Source of the DNA: an uncultured Bacteroidia bacterium
Lineage (GTDB): Bacteria; Bacteroidota; Bacteroidia; Bacteroidales; Prolixibacteraceae
Assembly (NCBI GenBank): GCA_903881215.1
Contig: CAIRSO010000253.1
Location: 1-32,388, forward strand
DNA: 32,388 nt
Direction: 5' to 3'
Positions 1 to 8,700 of this stretch are shown piece by piece; the stretch's first letter is position 1, and every line of letters starts with the position of its first letter. The position numbers and the translations under genes were made by a program. The notes below the pieces were generated by a model, which was not told where the DNA came from, did no database searches, and was given only the letters and a program-made list of their open reading frames with translations.

Positions 1-122
1 ATTCCGACATATTCAGTAACACTTTTTAGCTTGTCTCCATTTTGATCGTAATTAATCAATTTTTGGGCAGACAATTGTAACCCAAATAGAATTAGGCATC
101 CGATTAAGATAAATGTTCTCAT
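1..122 (-). CDS. Secreted protein, N-terminal fragment (runs off the window)
   Basis: The minus strand has an ATG at 122 followed by about 40 open codons to the window edge. The translation starts MRTFILIGCLILFGLQLSAQ, which is a typical Bacteroidota signal peptide: a short basic start, a hydrophobic core and an SAQ cleavage site just before the mature residues KLINYDQNGDKL. Only about 20 mature residues are present, so no family can be assigned. They recall the start of proteins with YD/RHS-like or MORN-like repeats, but this is too little to call. It reads out of the window to the left, away from the rest of the region. Confidence 0.6.
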   Translation of the reverse strand, partial: MRTFILIGCLILFGLQLSAQKLINYDQNGDKLKSVTEYVG

Positions 123-629
123 AACAATCGATTTAAAAATTTGTATTAATGATAAGTTGGCGGAGAATGGCTGGAAAAATTATATTGCCCTCTTCCGCAA
201 ATGGCAAATATGCAGAAGTCTTGCAGACAAAATATCCCGGTTTTAGGTAGGACTGCATGCTCGATGATTCTATTGAGGATAATAAATTATAAGGTATAAT
301 CTGTTCAATAATTCTAAGGATTTTGCTCCTAATACCATCAATATGCTATTAATCTATTTGAGGCTAAAAAGGTTACCCCTAATGGTTGGATTAAAAAACC
401 GGCTGCCGAGGAAATTTAATAAGGCAATAAGGTTCTTTTCCCTCTAAACTTTTGTGACGACTAAGGTTATAAAAGAAAATAAGGTTTACCTACCCAAAAA
501 TTTCATCTTTCACAATTACAATTATGTTAATTCTGTAATTCTGCAAATTCTGATTCAGACAAGTTTACTACACCTTCCATTTTGCAAATTCTAAAATTCT
601 GCAAATTCTGATTCAGACAATTTTTGTAT
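123..629. other. 507-bp AT-rich gap with a 26-bp direct repeat
   Basis: No open frame of useful length was found on either strand. The left half is AT-rich and unremarkable. It probably holds the promoter of the leftward secreted-protein gene, although no clear TAnnTTTG box was seen in that orientation. The right end (537-620) holds a pair of exact 26-bp repeats that are described separately. The stop codon of the 110-aa gene lies just beyond. Confidence 0.5.
537..620. repeat. Family E: exact 26-bp direct repeat pair
   Basis: Two identical 26-bp copies lie at 537-562 and 595-620. Each is built from near-copies of a 9-nt unit, AATTCTGCA, and ends in GATTCAGACAA. Partial further units (TTTGCAAATT, CTAAAATTCT) lie between them. 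The pair sits just downstream of the stop codon of the 110-aa gene on the minus strand. There is no hairpin potential worth the name and no coding potential. It belongs to the same style of short-period intergenic repeats seen elsewhere in this window. Confidence 0.75.
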
Positions 630-962
630 CTATTTCGATATGGCACCCAAAATGGCGGTGCCTACGGCTTTTTTCAGGATATCCAGTCCGGCAGACGCTG
701 CTTTTTGAGCAAGTGCTTTTGAGATAACCCCCACCGCATTGAGTTCGGCTTCGGCAATCAGCTTTTCATCCAGGAGACGCGATTCAAATTTTTCCTGACT
801 GAGGTCTCCACTAATCCGCAGTTGGGCCAACAGTTCGAGCCGCTCTTTCCTGCGTTGCAGAAACTGTTGCGCAACAGTTTTGACTTCGCTCCAATTCTCG
901 CCTACTGCTCCTTTCATGGTCGATAACATTTCGGCCAATACATCATCTATATTGATATTCAT
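630..962 (-). CDS. Conserved-looking 110-aa helical protein, function unknown
   Basis: I do not recognise this protein. It has 110 residues, no signal peptide and a strongly helical, charged composition. The middle is rich in Arg, Glu, Leu and Gln (QQFLQRRKERLELLAQLRIS, about residues 33-52), which suggests a coiled coil or helical bundle. The last 30 residues alternate hydrophobic and lysine residues and end in GTAILGAISK, an amphipathic helix that could touch a membrane. It lies 24 bp downstream of the lipoprotein gene at 987-1463 on the same strand, so the two are probably co-transcribed and may work together in the envelope. The ATG at 962 is the only sensible start. Confidence 0.6.
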   Translation of the reverse strand: MNINIDDVLAEMLSTMKGAVGENWSEVKTVAQQFLQRRKERLELLAQLRISGDLSQEKFESRLLDEKLIAEAELNAVGVISKALAQKAASAGLDILKKAVGTAILGAISK

Positions 963-986
963 GATCTTATGTGTTATGTTGTTCGT

Positions 987-1463
987 TTACTGAGGAGGAT
1001 TGCCGATTATTTGCTTGCCTTTTTCGGCCACTTGCATGGCGAAGAAAAGATCGCTGAAAGTCTTCTGGTTCAATTTGACCAGTCCGTCGCTCAGCGTATT
1101 GTCCTTCTTGTGTTCTTCCTTGTATTTCGTCCACAGCTCAAGGGTGATCTCACAAATTCTGGTGGAATTTTGATTCAGCGGACGGATCTTGTTTTTGCTT
1201 AACAAAGCATTTAGCTCCACTTCAATGTTCACATATTGTTCTGAAAATTTGGAGAATGCCCGACCACCGTTTTCGGCGGAGGTATTATCCTGCATCGACA
1301 GATAAAATTTATCCACAGCTTTAGCCGTGTTCACGATCTGCTCAGAAATGTTGGCATCGTAGCCGGGAAGAAGGGTCACTTTGCATGCGTTCAATGACAG
1401 AAACATCAAAATAAACGCGGAAAGGATAATTCTTTTTTTTAAATGACGGGGTGGCTGCTTCAT
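987..1463 (-). CDS. Putative lipoprotein, 158 aa, function unknown
   Basis: The N-terminus is KKRIILSAFILMFLSLNAC: basic residues, a hydrophobic core and a lipobox (LNAC) with the lipidated cysteine at residue 27, so the mature product should be an envelope lipoprotein. The rest is helical and polar, with NISEQIVNTAKAVDKFYLSM and NALLSKNKIRPLNQNSTRIC as typical stretches, and has no motif I can name. It lies immediately upstream of the 110-aa helical protein on the same strand (24-bp gap), which suggests a two-gene operon. Codon use resembles the neighbours, so there is no sign of recent transfer. Confidence 0.7.
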   Translation of the reverse strand: MKQPPRHLKKRIILSAFILMFLSLNACKVTLLPGYDANISEQIVNTAKAVDKFYLSMQDNTSAENGGRAFSKFSEQYVNIEVELNALLSKNKIRPLNQNSTRICEITLELWTKYKEEHKKDNTLSDGLVKLNQKTFSDLFFAMQVAEKGKQIIGNPPQ

Positions 1464-1745
1464 GAAATTTGTTTTAAGGGGTTAAACAGATTTATTGCAG
1501 AAAGGAGTGATTTCCCCTTTGAATGAAATAATTATTAAAAATAAAAATTAATTTGGGATATATTATTGCAACGATTACATTTTTTAAACAAATTTTAATC
1601 ACTCCGCTGTCGCGGATTCAGCTAATCTCTATCGTATCAATCCTATTTGTGTTCATTTGTGCCATTTATGGTTGGGAATGAGGGGGCGATCGGAACTCCA
1701 GAAATTGGCATAATCAATAGGCGAGTATGGTTTGATGTGCTTATG

Positions 1746-2765
1746 TTATCCCTCCTTCTGCTTGAAATATTCAATTTTCCCGGTAAGTGCAATGTTTTTC
1801 ACTTTATTAATCAAGATCGTCTTCTGGTCGGCTGTCATCTCGGTAAAGCTGCGTGCCAAAGCAATCTTCTCCCGCATAAAAGAGGCATTTTCATTTCCAG
1901 AAATTAAGACGGAAACCGGAAGCGACCACACAAAATGCATCGCTTCTTTGATGCTCAGATAGTTGGGAATGAGCGGGTCGTCGGTAGTCCAACCAGTTTG
2001 AGCCTTTTGTGCAAAAAACCTGCCATCGGCCAATGATTTTATGGCAAGAATTCCCATGTTCCGTTCAACTGCTTTGGACATGATCGTCTGGGTAAAACTA
2101 TAGTAAGATTGGTCGAGCACATTCACCGGCATCAAAACGGTATCGAAAATGTCACTTTCCTTTGTTCTCTCCAGCATCCTGGCATGCGCAAAAGGATTTT
2201 GGTGACCGGTAAACCCCATAAACCTGATCTTACCCTCCTCTTTGGCCTTAAGCAAAACATCCAGAACACCTAGCTCAATTCTACTGTCAACATCCGAAGG
2301 GGTAGAAATGGCATGAACCTGGAACAAATCCAGGTGGTCAGTTTTTAATCTCCGCAATGTTCCTTCCAAATGCTCCCTCACCGTTTTGGCATCTTTACCT
2401 GTCGATTTACTCATCAAAAATACCAGATCCCGGTAGTTTGGAGTCAGGTATTTGCCATAACGAGTTTCACTTGTTCCGTTGCCATAACTTTCTGCTGTAT
2501 CGAAAAACCGGACACCACCTTCCAGTGCAGCTTCCACCACCTCTTGTGCATCACGCTCTGTGGTCCATCCAACATGGTATCCTCCCGTACCCAGAATGGT
2601 CACATATTCATTGGTCCGACCTAGTTTTCTTTTTGGAAGAACATCTCCCAGTCGGTCGCTCTCTTTTTTTTCTGCAAGAACAATACCCGCCAGCGATCTC
2701 CCTGCAATGGTTAAACCAGCAGTTGCGCCTGCAATAGATTTTATAAAGATTCTTCTGTCTGCCAT
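1746..2765 (-). CDS. Aldo/keto reductase with Tat-type signal, 339 aa
   Basis: This is a TIM-barrel oxidoreductase of the aldo/keto reductase superfamily. The catalytic tetrad is visible: Asp89 and Tyr94 in FFDTAESYGNGTSETRYG, Lys120 in FLMSKST and His151 in LFQVHAI. The C-terminal half has the usual NVLDQSYY and LPVSVLISG segments. The N-terminus (MADRRIFIKSIAGATAGLTI) has a twin arginine followed by a hydrophobic stretch, so the protein is probably exported by the Tat pathway, folded and carrying its cofactor. The family normally uses NADP(H); the physiological substrate cannot be told. It is separated by 206 bp of repeats from the upstream UROD-like gene on the same strand and is probably transcribed on its own. 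Confidence 0.88.
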   Translation of the reverse strand: MADRRIFIKSIAGATAGLTIAGRSLAGIVLAEKKESDRLGDVLPKRKLGRTNEYVTILGTGGYHVGWTTERDAQEVVEAALEGGVRFFDTAESYGNGTSETRYGKYLTPNYRDLVFLMSKSTGKDAKTVREHLEGTLRRLKTDHLDLFQVHAISTPSDVDSRIELGVLDVLLKAKEEGKIRFMGFTGHQNPFAHARMLERTKESDIFDTVLMPVNVLDQSYYSFTQTIMSKAVERNMGILAIKSLADGRFFAQKAQTGWTTDDPLIPNYLSIKEAMHFVWSLPVSVLISGNENASFMREKIALARSFTEMTADQKTILINKVKNIALTGKIEYFKQKEG

Positions 2766-2774
2766 GATTTGGGG

Positions 2775-2845
2775 GTTTAAAATGTTTGAAGGGTTTGAAG
2801 AGTTTGAAGTGTTTATAGAGTTTAAAATGTTTGAAGGGTTTGAAG
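2775..2845. repeat. Family B TTTGAAGGG repeat, tandem
   Basis: Quasi-tandem 9-10-nt units of the form TTTGAAGGG / TTTGAAGAG / TTTAAAATG fill this stretch just upstream of the aldo/keto reductase start. An exact 26-bp segment occurs at 2775-2800 and again at 2820-2845, so the array also has a 45-bp higher-order period. The same family appears as inverted pairs at 15517-15648 and 20427-20517. Confidence 0.75.
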
Positions 2846-2879
2846 GGTTGATAGGGTTTTTTACGGATGAAAAGGCTAT

Positions 2880-2965
2880 TGAGTTTTAAAATTCGTGTAA
2901 TTTGTGTAATCCGTGGTTGGGGGGGTTAATCCGTGTAATCTGCTTTCTGATAATCCGTGCAATCC
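2880..2965 (+). repeat. Family A repeat (GTGTAATCC type)
   Basis: Units of about 9 nt (AATTCGTGT, AATTTGTGT, AATCCGTGG) lead into a G-rich tail (GTGGTTGGGGGGGTTAAT) and then more AATCCGTGT/AATCTGC units. The region fills the gap between the stop of the UROD-like gene and the start of the aldo/keto reductase. Related copies lie at 5530-5705, 9180-9265, 14010-14180, 16305-16340 (inverted) and 17915-18060. Confidence 0.7.
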
Positions 2966-2971
2966 GAAAAA

Positions 2972-4414
2972 TTAGAAAGACAACAAGCACTGCCAGATAA
3001 ACATGTTCCCGAATCCGTCTACCTCTTCCCAGATCCGCTTCACCAATGGCTCATCGCCCGTTATCACAGGAATCTCCTTTCGCTTCTCTTCCCACGGAAT
3101 GCAGAATCCCGGCGGTACTTTTGAATGCATGTGCCTGGCCATTCCGTAGTCCGATCCGAAGAGGGTTCCGGCCGCCGGACTGTTTTGCGCATTCAGCGGA
3201 AGCAGAGGGGCAGAACCGTCCGAATAAACCCCATATTCCCGGGTGAAATCGGTCAGCACCTTCATGTTTTCGATGGTGGCATCATTCTGGATGATGGCAC
3301 TGGCATCCATGATGTAGCCCCCCTCGCCCGCCACTTCATCGATCACCTTTTTGCAGCGGGAACGGATCGCATCCGGGGTACCGTAAGAAAGCAGGGTGTT
3401 CGGTATTCCGCCGCTCAGGCAGAACTTGTGACCGATGGTCTTGTGTGTCTTGAAAATATCTCCGCTGTCGACGTGAAAGACGATGCTTTTTTCGGGCAGG
3501 TCGTTAAATCTATCGAGATGGTGGTTCCAGCTTCCTTCGGCATAGAAGAGCGTCTGGTGACCGTTTTTCCAAAGTTCTTCAATGATTGGCCTGACTGTTG
3601 GCCAGTAATGAGATTCGAACTCACCGGCCGAAATAAAAGGTATGCAGCCCCGGTGCATCCAGTATCCGATGGGAACCTGCTTCAGGGGATCCGACGAATT
3701 GAGTGCCACATTGTAAAGATGGGGCATCAGGGCTTCACAGGCTTTTTTCACTTTCCCGGGCTGGGTGAGCATGTCCATCGTAAGACCCAGGTATCCCCGG
3801 AGTTTATCCCCCAAAATATCGAAGGGTGCCTTGAAAATTCCGTTGATGGCAGAAACTGTTCCACTTTCGGATCGCAATTTTTCCACATGCGGACTGTAGG
3901 CATTGAAATAGTTGAGCATGGCCATTCCTCCTTTCACCAGAGCCAGGTTGTTGCGGTAGCTGGTGGCACTGCCCATCGGTGAGATATCGGCCGAAACGCG
4001 TGGTAGCCACTTGTTGTACAAAAAAGCAGTCGGATCGTCAATCAGCTCGTCGTATTCATCCTCCTTCATGAACGACTTGCCCTCCTCCGGTTCGCGGTAC
4101 TGAAAGCCATTGTTTGCAGGCACATCAATACCTGGAATGCCGTAATAGGTGAGGCCGATAGACTGCGTAAGACCGGTCCAGACATAGACCATGTTCGATA
4201 CCACTGCGTCCCAATCGTATCCGGCCGCACACAGGCGCGCCGCTTCAAAGGCTCGGTTGTAATCGTGCACCACATCCTGACAAGTCATTCCGGCATATTT
4301 TGCGGTAAACTCCGCAACGAAAGGACGAATCGGAATGCGGTCGGGCTTTTCGTTGCGCATCGCCGTAAGATATCGGCTCAAACGCTGATGATATAGTTCT
4401 TCGGTCGCTGTCAT
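2972..4414 (-). CDS. Uroporphyrinogen decarboxylase-family protein, 480 aa
   Basis: The protein belongs to the URO-D superfamily, whose members are either haem-pathway decarboxylases or methyltransferase/corrinoid-protein partners. Seen in the sequence: a start segment LTAMRNEKPDRIPIRPF, a central FHVDSGDIF, and the C-terminal LSGGIPNTLLSYGTPDAIRS, which matches the family's GGI...L..GTPEEV pattern. At 480 aa it is longer than HemE (about 340-360), which favours a methyltransferase-like or uncharacterised member rather than a true HemE. I start it at the ATG at 4414, which overlaps the TGA of the phosphoesterase gene by 4 bp (ATGA). The longer reading (4453) would start with an unlikely MSGGGDDDN segment lying inside the upstream gene. 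The overlap implies translational coupling. Confidence 0.8.
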   Translation of the reverse strand: MTATEELYHQRLSRYLTAMRNEKPDRIPIRPFVAEFTAKYAGMTCQDVVHDYNRAFEAARLCAAGYDWDAVVSNMVYVWTGLTQSIGLTYYGIPGIDVPANNGFQYREPEEGKSFMKEDEYDELIDDPTAFLYNKWLPRVSADISPMGSATSYRNNLALVKGGMAMLNYFNAYSPHVEKLRSESGTVSAINGIFKAPFDILGDKLRGYLGLTMDMLTQPGKVKKACEALMPHLYNVALNSSDPLKQVPIGYWMHRGCIPFISAGEFESHYWPTVRPIIEELWKNGHQTLFYAEGSWNHHLDRFNDLPEKSIVFHVDSGDIFKTHKTIGHKFCLSGGIPNTLLSYGTPDAIRSRCKKVIDEVAGEGGYIMDASAIIQNDATIENMKVLTDFTREYGVYSDGSAPLLPLNAQNSPAAGTLFGSDYGMARHMHSKVPPGFCIPWEEKRKEIPVITGDEPLVKRIWEEVDGFGNMFIWQCLLSF

Positions 4415-5364
4415 AAGCTTTTCAGTGTTATCATCGTCACCTCCGCCGGACAATTAAACCGCACCGGCAACCCGCTCACCCCGGCTCCCCGCGAGGTATA
4501 TCCGACCATGCCTCCAATGTTCCACAACCCGTGGTTGAACTGCTTGCCCTCAAACTGGTGACTAATTATCGGAACCCCCTCCTTCAGACAAATCTGTCCG
4601 CCATGCGTATGCCCGCACAGATACAAATCGTACTTATTCTTAGCCGCAGCTTTGGCCAACTCCGGAGTATGCACCATCGCGATCTTGAAATCATAAGCCG
4701 GAGTATCGAGACTGAGGAGTGTAGCATCGGTGTAGTAATTGAACGGATCGTCGGTCCCGGTGATCAGGATCTTCTGCCCGTCTTTGCTGATCTCCACTGA
4801 CTCGTTGATCAGAAGTTGCATCCCCGAATCCGGCTCGTACTGAGCCATCAGGTAAGTGTCGTGGTTCCCTAAAACGGCAAAGGTGCCATAGGGAGCCTGG
4901 ATATTTTTTGACAAAATGCGCAGCGGCTTAAGGATGTGACTGAAGCTTCCCAAAATATCCCGCCGGTAATCGCCCGTCAGGAGACAAATATCAAATTCCA
5001 GCGCCTTGACTTTATCGACCAGGAAAGCGGTAAACCCGGGAATGCTGTCGATGTGCAGATCAGACAAATGCAAGATCCTGAACCCATCAAAGGCAACCGG
5101 CAGATTTGGATATTCCAAGGTAAACTCGTTAACTGAAATGGTCTTGGCGTTTCCGTAACCCTTTCTGTAATGACCCGTCAGCTTAAGGAGGAAAGCAAAG
5201 ATCTTAAGCAGCCACAGAAACAGGTTCCAGTGACTCTTGCTCTTTTTGCCGCTCTGCTGGTGGATGAGCCCAATATTTTCCATCACCGACCTGTTCACAG
5301 CCCAGATCAGCCTCTTCTCCTTCCGTACAGCCTCCGCCTCAAGGAATTGATACATCTCAAACAA
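4411..5364 (-). CDS. Membrane-anchored metallophosphoesterase (YkuE-like), 317 aa
   Basis: This is a calcineurin-like phosphoesterase with a dinuclear metal site. The metal-binding motifs are in order: SDLHID (Asp102, His104), LTGDYR (Asp132), GNHD (166-169), VHTPE (231-235) and GHTHGGQ (251-257). A hydrophobic stretch at about residues 46-63 (HWNLFLWLLKIFAFLLKL) before the catalytic domain should anchor it in the inner membrane. This architecture is that of YkuE/LpxG-like enzymes, which act on phospholipid or lipid A precursor pyrophosphates; the substrate here is unknown. A second Met at residue 4 (5355) is an equally good start. It is the first gene of a coupled pair with the UROD-like gene (4-bp overlap). 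Confidence 0.87.
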   Translation of the reverse strand: MFEMYQFLEAEAVRKEKRLIWAVNRSVMENIGLIHQQSGKKSKSHWNLFLWLLKIFAFLLKLTGHYRKGYGNAKTISVNEFTLEYPNLPVAFDGFRILHLSDLHIDSIPGFTAFLVDKVKALEFDICLLTGDYRRDILGSFSHILKPLRILSKNIQAPYGTFAVLGNHDTYLMAQYEPDSGMQLLINESVEISKDGQKILITGTDDPFNYYTDATLLSLDTPAYDFKIAMVHTPELAKAAAKNKYDLYLCGHTHGGQICLKEGVPIISHQFEGKQFNHGLWNIGGMVGYTSRGAGVSGLPVRFNCPAEVTMITLKSL

Positions 5365-5739
5365 TTTATCACCAAGATAGCAATTTTAATAATATCGTGC
5401 AATTTGAGAAAGGAAGAAGGAAAGAGGGGGTGAGAGGGCGAGTGGGCGAGTGGAACTTTCGAATTTGAAGAATTGAAACGGAGAAACGGAGAAACTGGAA
5501 GAGAGAAACGGTCTCTGAGCGAAGTCGAAGGGCTTCTTTAATCTGTGGTAGGGTCAGGGTTAATCTGTGTCAATTTGTGTAATCCGTGGTAGGGAATGGG
5601 GTTAATTTGTGTTTCTAATTTGTGGTAGGGCCGGGGTTAATTGTTTTCTTAATTCGTGTAATTTGTGTAATCCGTGGTAGGGTGGGGTTAATTTGTGTAA
5701 TCTGCCATTTTATCTGCGTAATCCGAAGTTTGGAGGTCT
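5365..5739. repeat. Composite repeat region: family C followed by four family A copies
   Basis: This 375-bp gap lies between two same-strand genes and is almost wholly repetitive. From left to right: a purine-rich tract (GAAAGAGGGGGTGAGAGGGC), GGCGAGTGG, AATTTGAAGAATTGAAACGG with GAGAAACGG copies, a GTCTCTGAGCGAAGTCGAAG segment at about 5511-5530, then four successive family A copies each ending in GTGGTAGGG plus a short G-rich tail. The GAGCGAAGTCGAAG segment resembles a short sequence I recall as a common intergenic repeat in Bacteroidota (memory, not checked). No coding potential or terminator was recognised. Confidence 0.75.
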
Positions 5740-8700
5740 TTATTCAGCAAGTGGCAATGTAAAAATAAACTTACTCCCCTTCCCCTCCTCGCTCTCGACC
5801 AGAATAATCCCTTTGTGCTTTTCTACAAATTCCTTGCATAGTATCAATCCCAGTCCGGTGCCCTTTTCCCCGTTGGTACCAGGTGTCGAGTGGTTGCTAT
5901 CGATCCTGAAGATCTTTCCAATAGTATCCGCCGGAATCCCAACCCCATCGTCCTTGATCGCAATTTCACAATGGTCATCAACCCTACGGATAGAGATGAC
6001 AATATGCCCTTTCTTGTGGGTAAATTTAATGGCATTGGCCACCAGATTCCTGACTACCGTCGAAAACATGTTCACATCTGCCAGTACCCTGATCCCCTCC
6101 GTTGGTGAGATCTTTATTTTTATCTGCTTCCTGGTGTAAGCACTCTCCAAAAACTCAATGGATTCAGTAATTTTTGCATGAACATCCATGGATATTGGAT
6201 CAAATTTGATCGCCCTGGTCTGGAGTTTGGCCCAGGTCAGCAGGTTCTCAAGCAACTCGTGTGCCAGGTTGGAGGAGTTGTAAATATTGGTCAGATGCTT
6301 TTCCACCTTCTCGGGAACCATCGTTTTAAAGCTCGAAACCAACATTTCGGAGAAGCCGATGATGATGTTGAACTGGTTGCCGAGGTCATGGCCGATGATG
6401 GAGAAAAATTTGTCCTTGGTGCCATTTAGCTCTTTCAGCTCGCGGTTTTGGGAGACAATCAATTTGGACTGCTCCTCGATTTGCAACGTTCGCTCCTGTA
6501 CCTTTTGCTCCAGAATCGCTTTGGCTTGCCTCAGATTTCGCTCCCTCACTTTGATGAAAACATAGATGGAAAGAATGATCACCAACAGATAGGCCAAATA
6601 AGCATAAATACTTTTCCACCAAGGAGGTAGAATGGTGATGTGAAGGCTGTTCTCCTTGTCGTTCCAGACTCCATCGTTGTTCGATCCCTTTACCCTGAAC
6701 ACGTAATCACCTGCCTGAAGAGCCGAAAAAGGAACGAACTTCCGGTTTCCGATGTCCACCCATTCGTCAGAAATTCCCTCCATCTTGTAAGTATAATTGT
6801 TCTTCAACGGATTGGTGTATTCCAGCGCTGCAAACTCAATGGTGAAAGAGCTGACATTGTGTTTCAGTACCAGTTCCCTGGATTCTTCCAGATTGACATA
6901 CTCCCTGACATTGCCCCTACTCTTGTAAAATGCCGTAAATACCAGGTTGGGAATGTAGGGATTTCTGGCGATGGAGTCGGGATAGAAGGCGTTGAAACCA
7001 TTCATTCCACCCATCAGCAACTCCCCGTCTTTGCTGACACAAGCAGCCCTGAGGTTGAATTCCAGACTCTGCAATCCATCTTCCACCGTAAAGGTTTGGA
7101 AACGGTTTTGCCTCATGCTGAACTTGCACAGGCCCTTTCCCGTGGCGATCCACAGATCGTCGTTCCGGTCTTTCACCATCTCGAAAATCCTGTTGTTCGG
7201 CAAGCCATCTTTCTGCGAATAGTAGGTAAAAGTGGAATCTTTCTTGTCGAAAACATTCACATAGGTGTCGGTGCCAACCCAGATCCTCTTCCTGCTGTCT
7301 TCGCAAAGTGAGATGATAAAATCGTCGCTCAGCCCTCTGTCCCCTTTTCTGAAATGGCTGATTTTTCCCGTAGCCGGATGGTACACATCCAAACCACCCA
7401 CGGTGCCGATCCAAATCAGTCCGTCGGAATCTTCCAGCAGATAATAAACCAGGTTTTCGCTCAACCGGCGACTCTTGTCCAGCTCCTTCCTGAAGACTTC
7501 TACTGTCGATTTTTTCAGGTTGATTTTATAGAGTCCGTTTTGGGTTCCTATCCAGTAATTGGAAGCCTTGTCCTGTATGATCATATAGATCCTGACCTGG
7601 TCCAGTGCAGGAAGCAGCACATTCCCGAAATAGACATTCCAGGGAACGAATTGATCCTTCAGTTTGTCGTAGATAAGCAGTCCATTGCGCGTTCCCAACC
7701 AAATATGGTGATCTGAATCCTCAAAGATCACATGGATAAAGTCGTTCGGTAGTTTGTGCGTTCCACCCATCGCGGTAGAAAAATGTTCTACCTTGTTGGT
7801 GCTTCTATCAACCAGATTCAAGCCCTGTCCCCAGTTACCAACCCACAAAATTCCCTTCTCATCCTTGTAAAGAGAGGCAATGACATTCCCAAGCAGATCG
7901 AGCGAATTTGGGGAATTGCTTCTCCGGTAAAGTTGAAACTTCTTTTTCTTCAAATCAGTTTTGCTAATACCCTGGAGTGTGCCGATCCAAAGATTCTCCG
8001 ACCGGTCGATCCAAAGTGATTGCACGATGTTGTGACCTATTTCGCTGTTTTCGGAGGTATAGTTTTGAACCGTAGCCGGGATTTGCCCATTGTTCGAAAT
8101 AACATACAGCCCACGGCCTTCTGTGCCTACGATCAGGTTTCCGTTTTTATCATCCAGAATCGCCCTGATACAAGTGTTTTCCAAAGTAAAATTTTCAGTA
8201 GTACCTATGACAAACTGCGCCTCTTCAAAACGATTGGCAGGAGTCTTAAAACTGTATAACCCGGCAGTAGTTCCCACCCAAAGTACCCCCTGCTTATCAC
8301 GGTAGAGTGATGAAACCTGCACATCCCGGACGACATCCCCTCTTTTGTTGATAAACGGATAGTAGCTGAACTCTTTTGTCTGAGTCGAAAAACAGGTCAG
8401 CCCATTCGATGAACCAATCCAAAGGCGGCTGTCTTTCTCCTCCAGAACCGGCATCCTGACATCTTTAACGGCTCCATCGTACTCCATATTACTTTGATAA
8501 TGGGCAAAACTTCCCTTCCGGGGATCGTAAATCGAAATGAGTGGAGGCGTATTGATGAGAATCGAACCGTTGCTGAGACAAAGCAGGTCGTAGCAATAGT
8601 GGGTCAAATCGATGGGGAAACCAGTCTCATAGATGATTCTTTCGAATTTATTTTGGGTTGTCAGGTACCGGTTTAGTCCGCCCTTGGTTCCAATCCATAA

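Noticed and set aside
1640-1690. Further family A copy (TTTGTGTTCATTTGTGCC, GGTTGGGAATGAGG)
   Set aside because: The resemblance is clear but too diverged to count as a supported copy.
3125-3982. 285-aa plus-strand ORF
   Set aside because: It is antisense to the URO-D-like gene, which has clear family motifs; the antisense translation shows none.
6640-7311. 223-aa plus-strand ORF
   Set aside because: It is antisense to the propeller/Y_Y_Y part of the sensor kinase and shows no motif or promoter.
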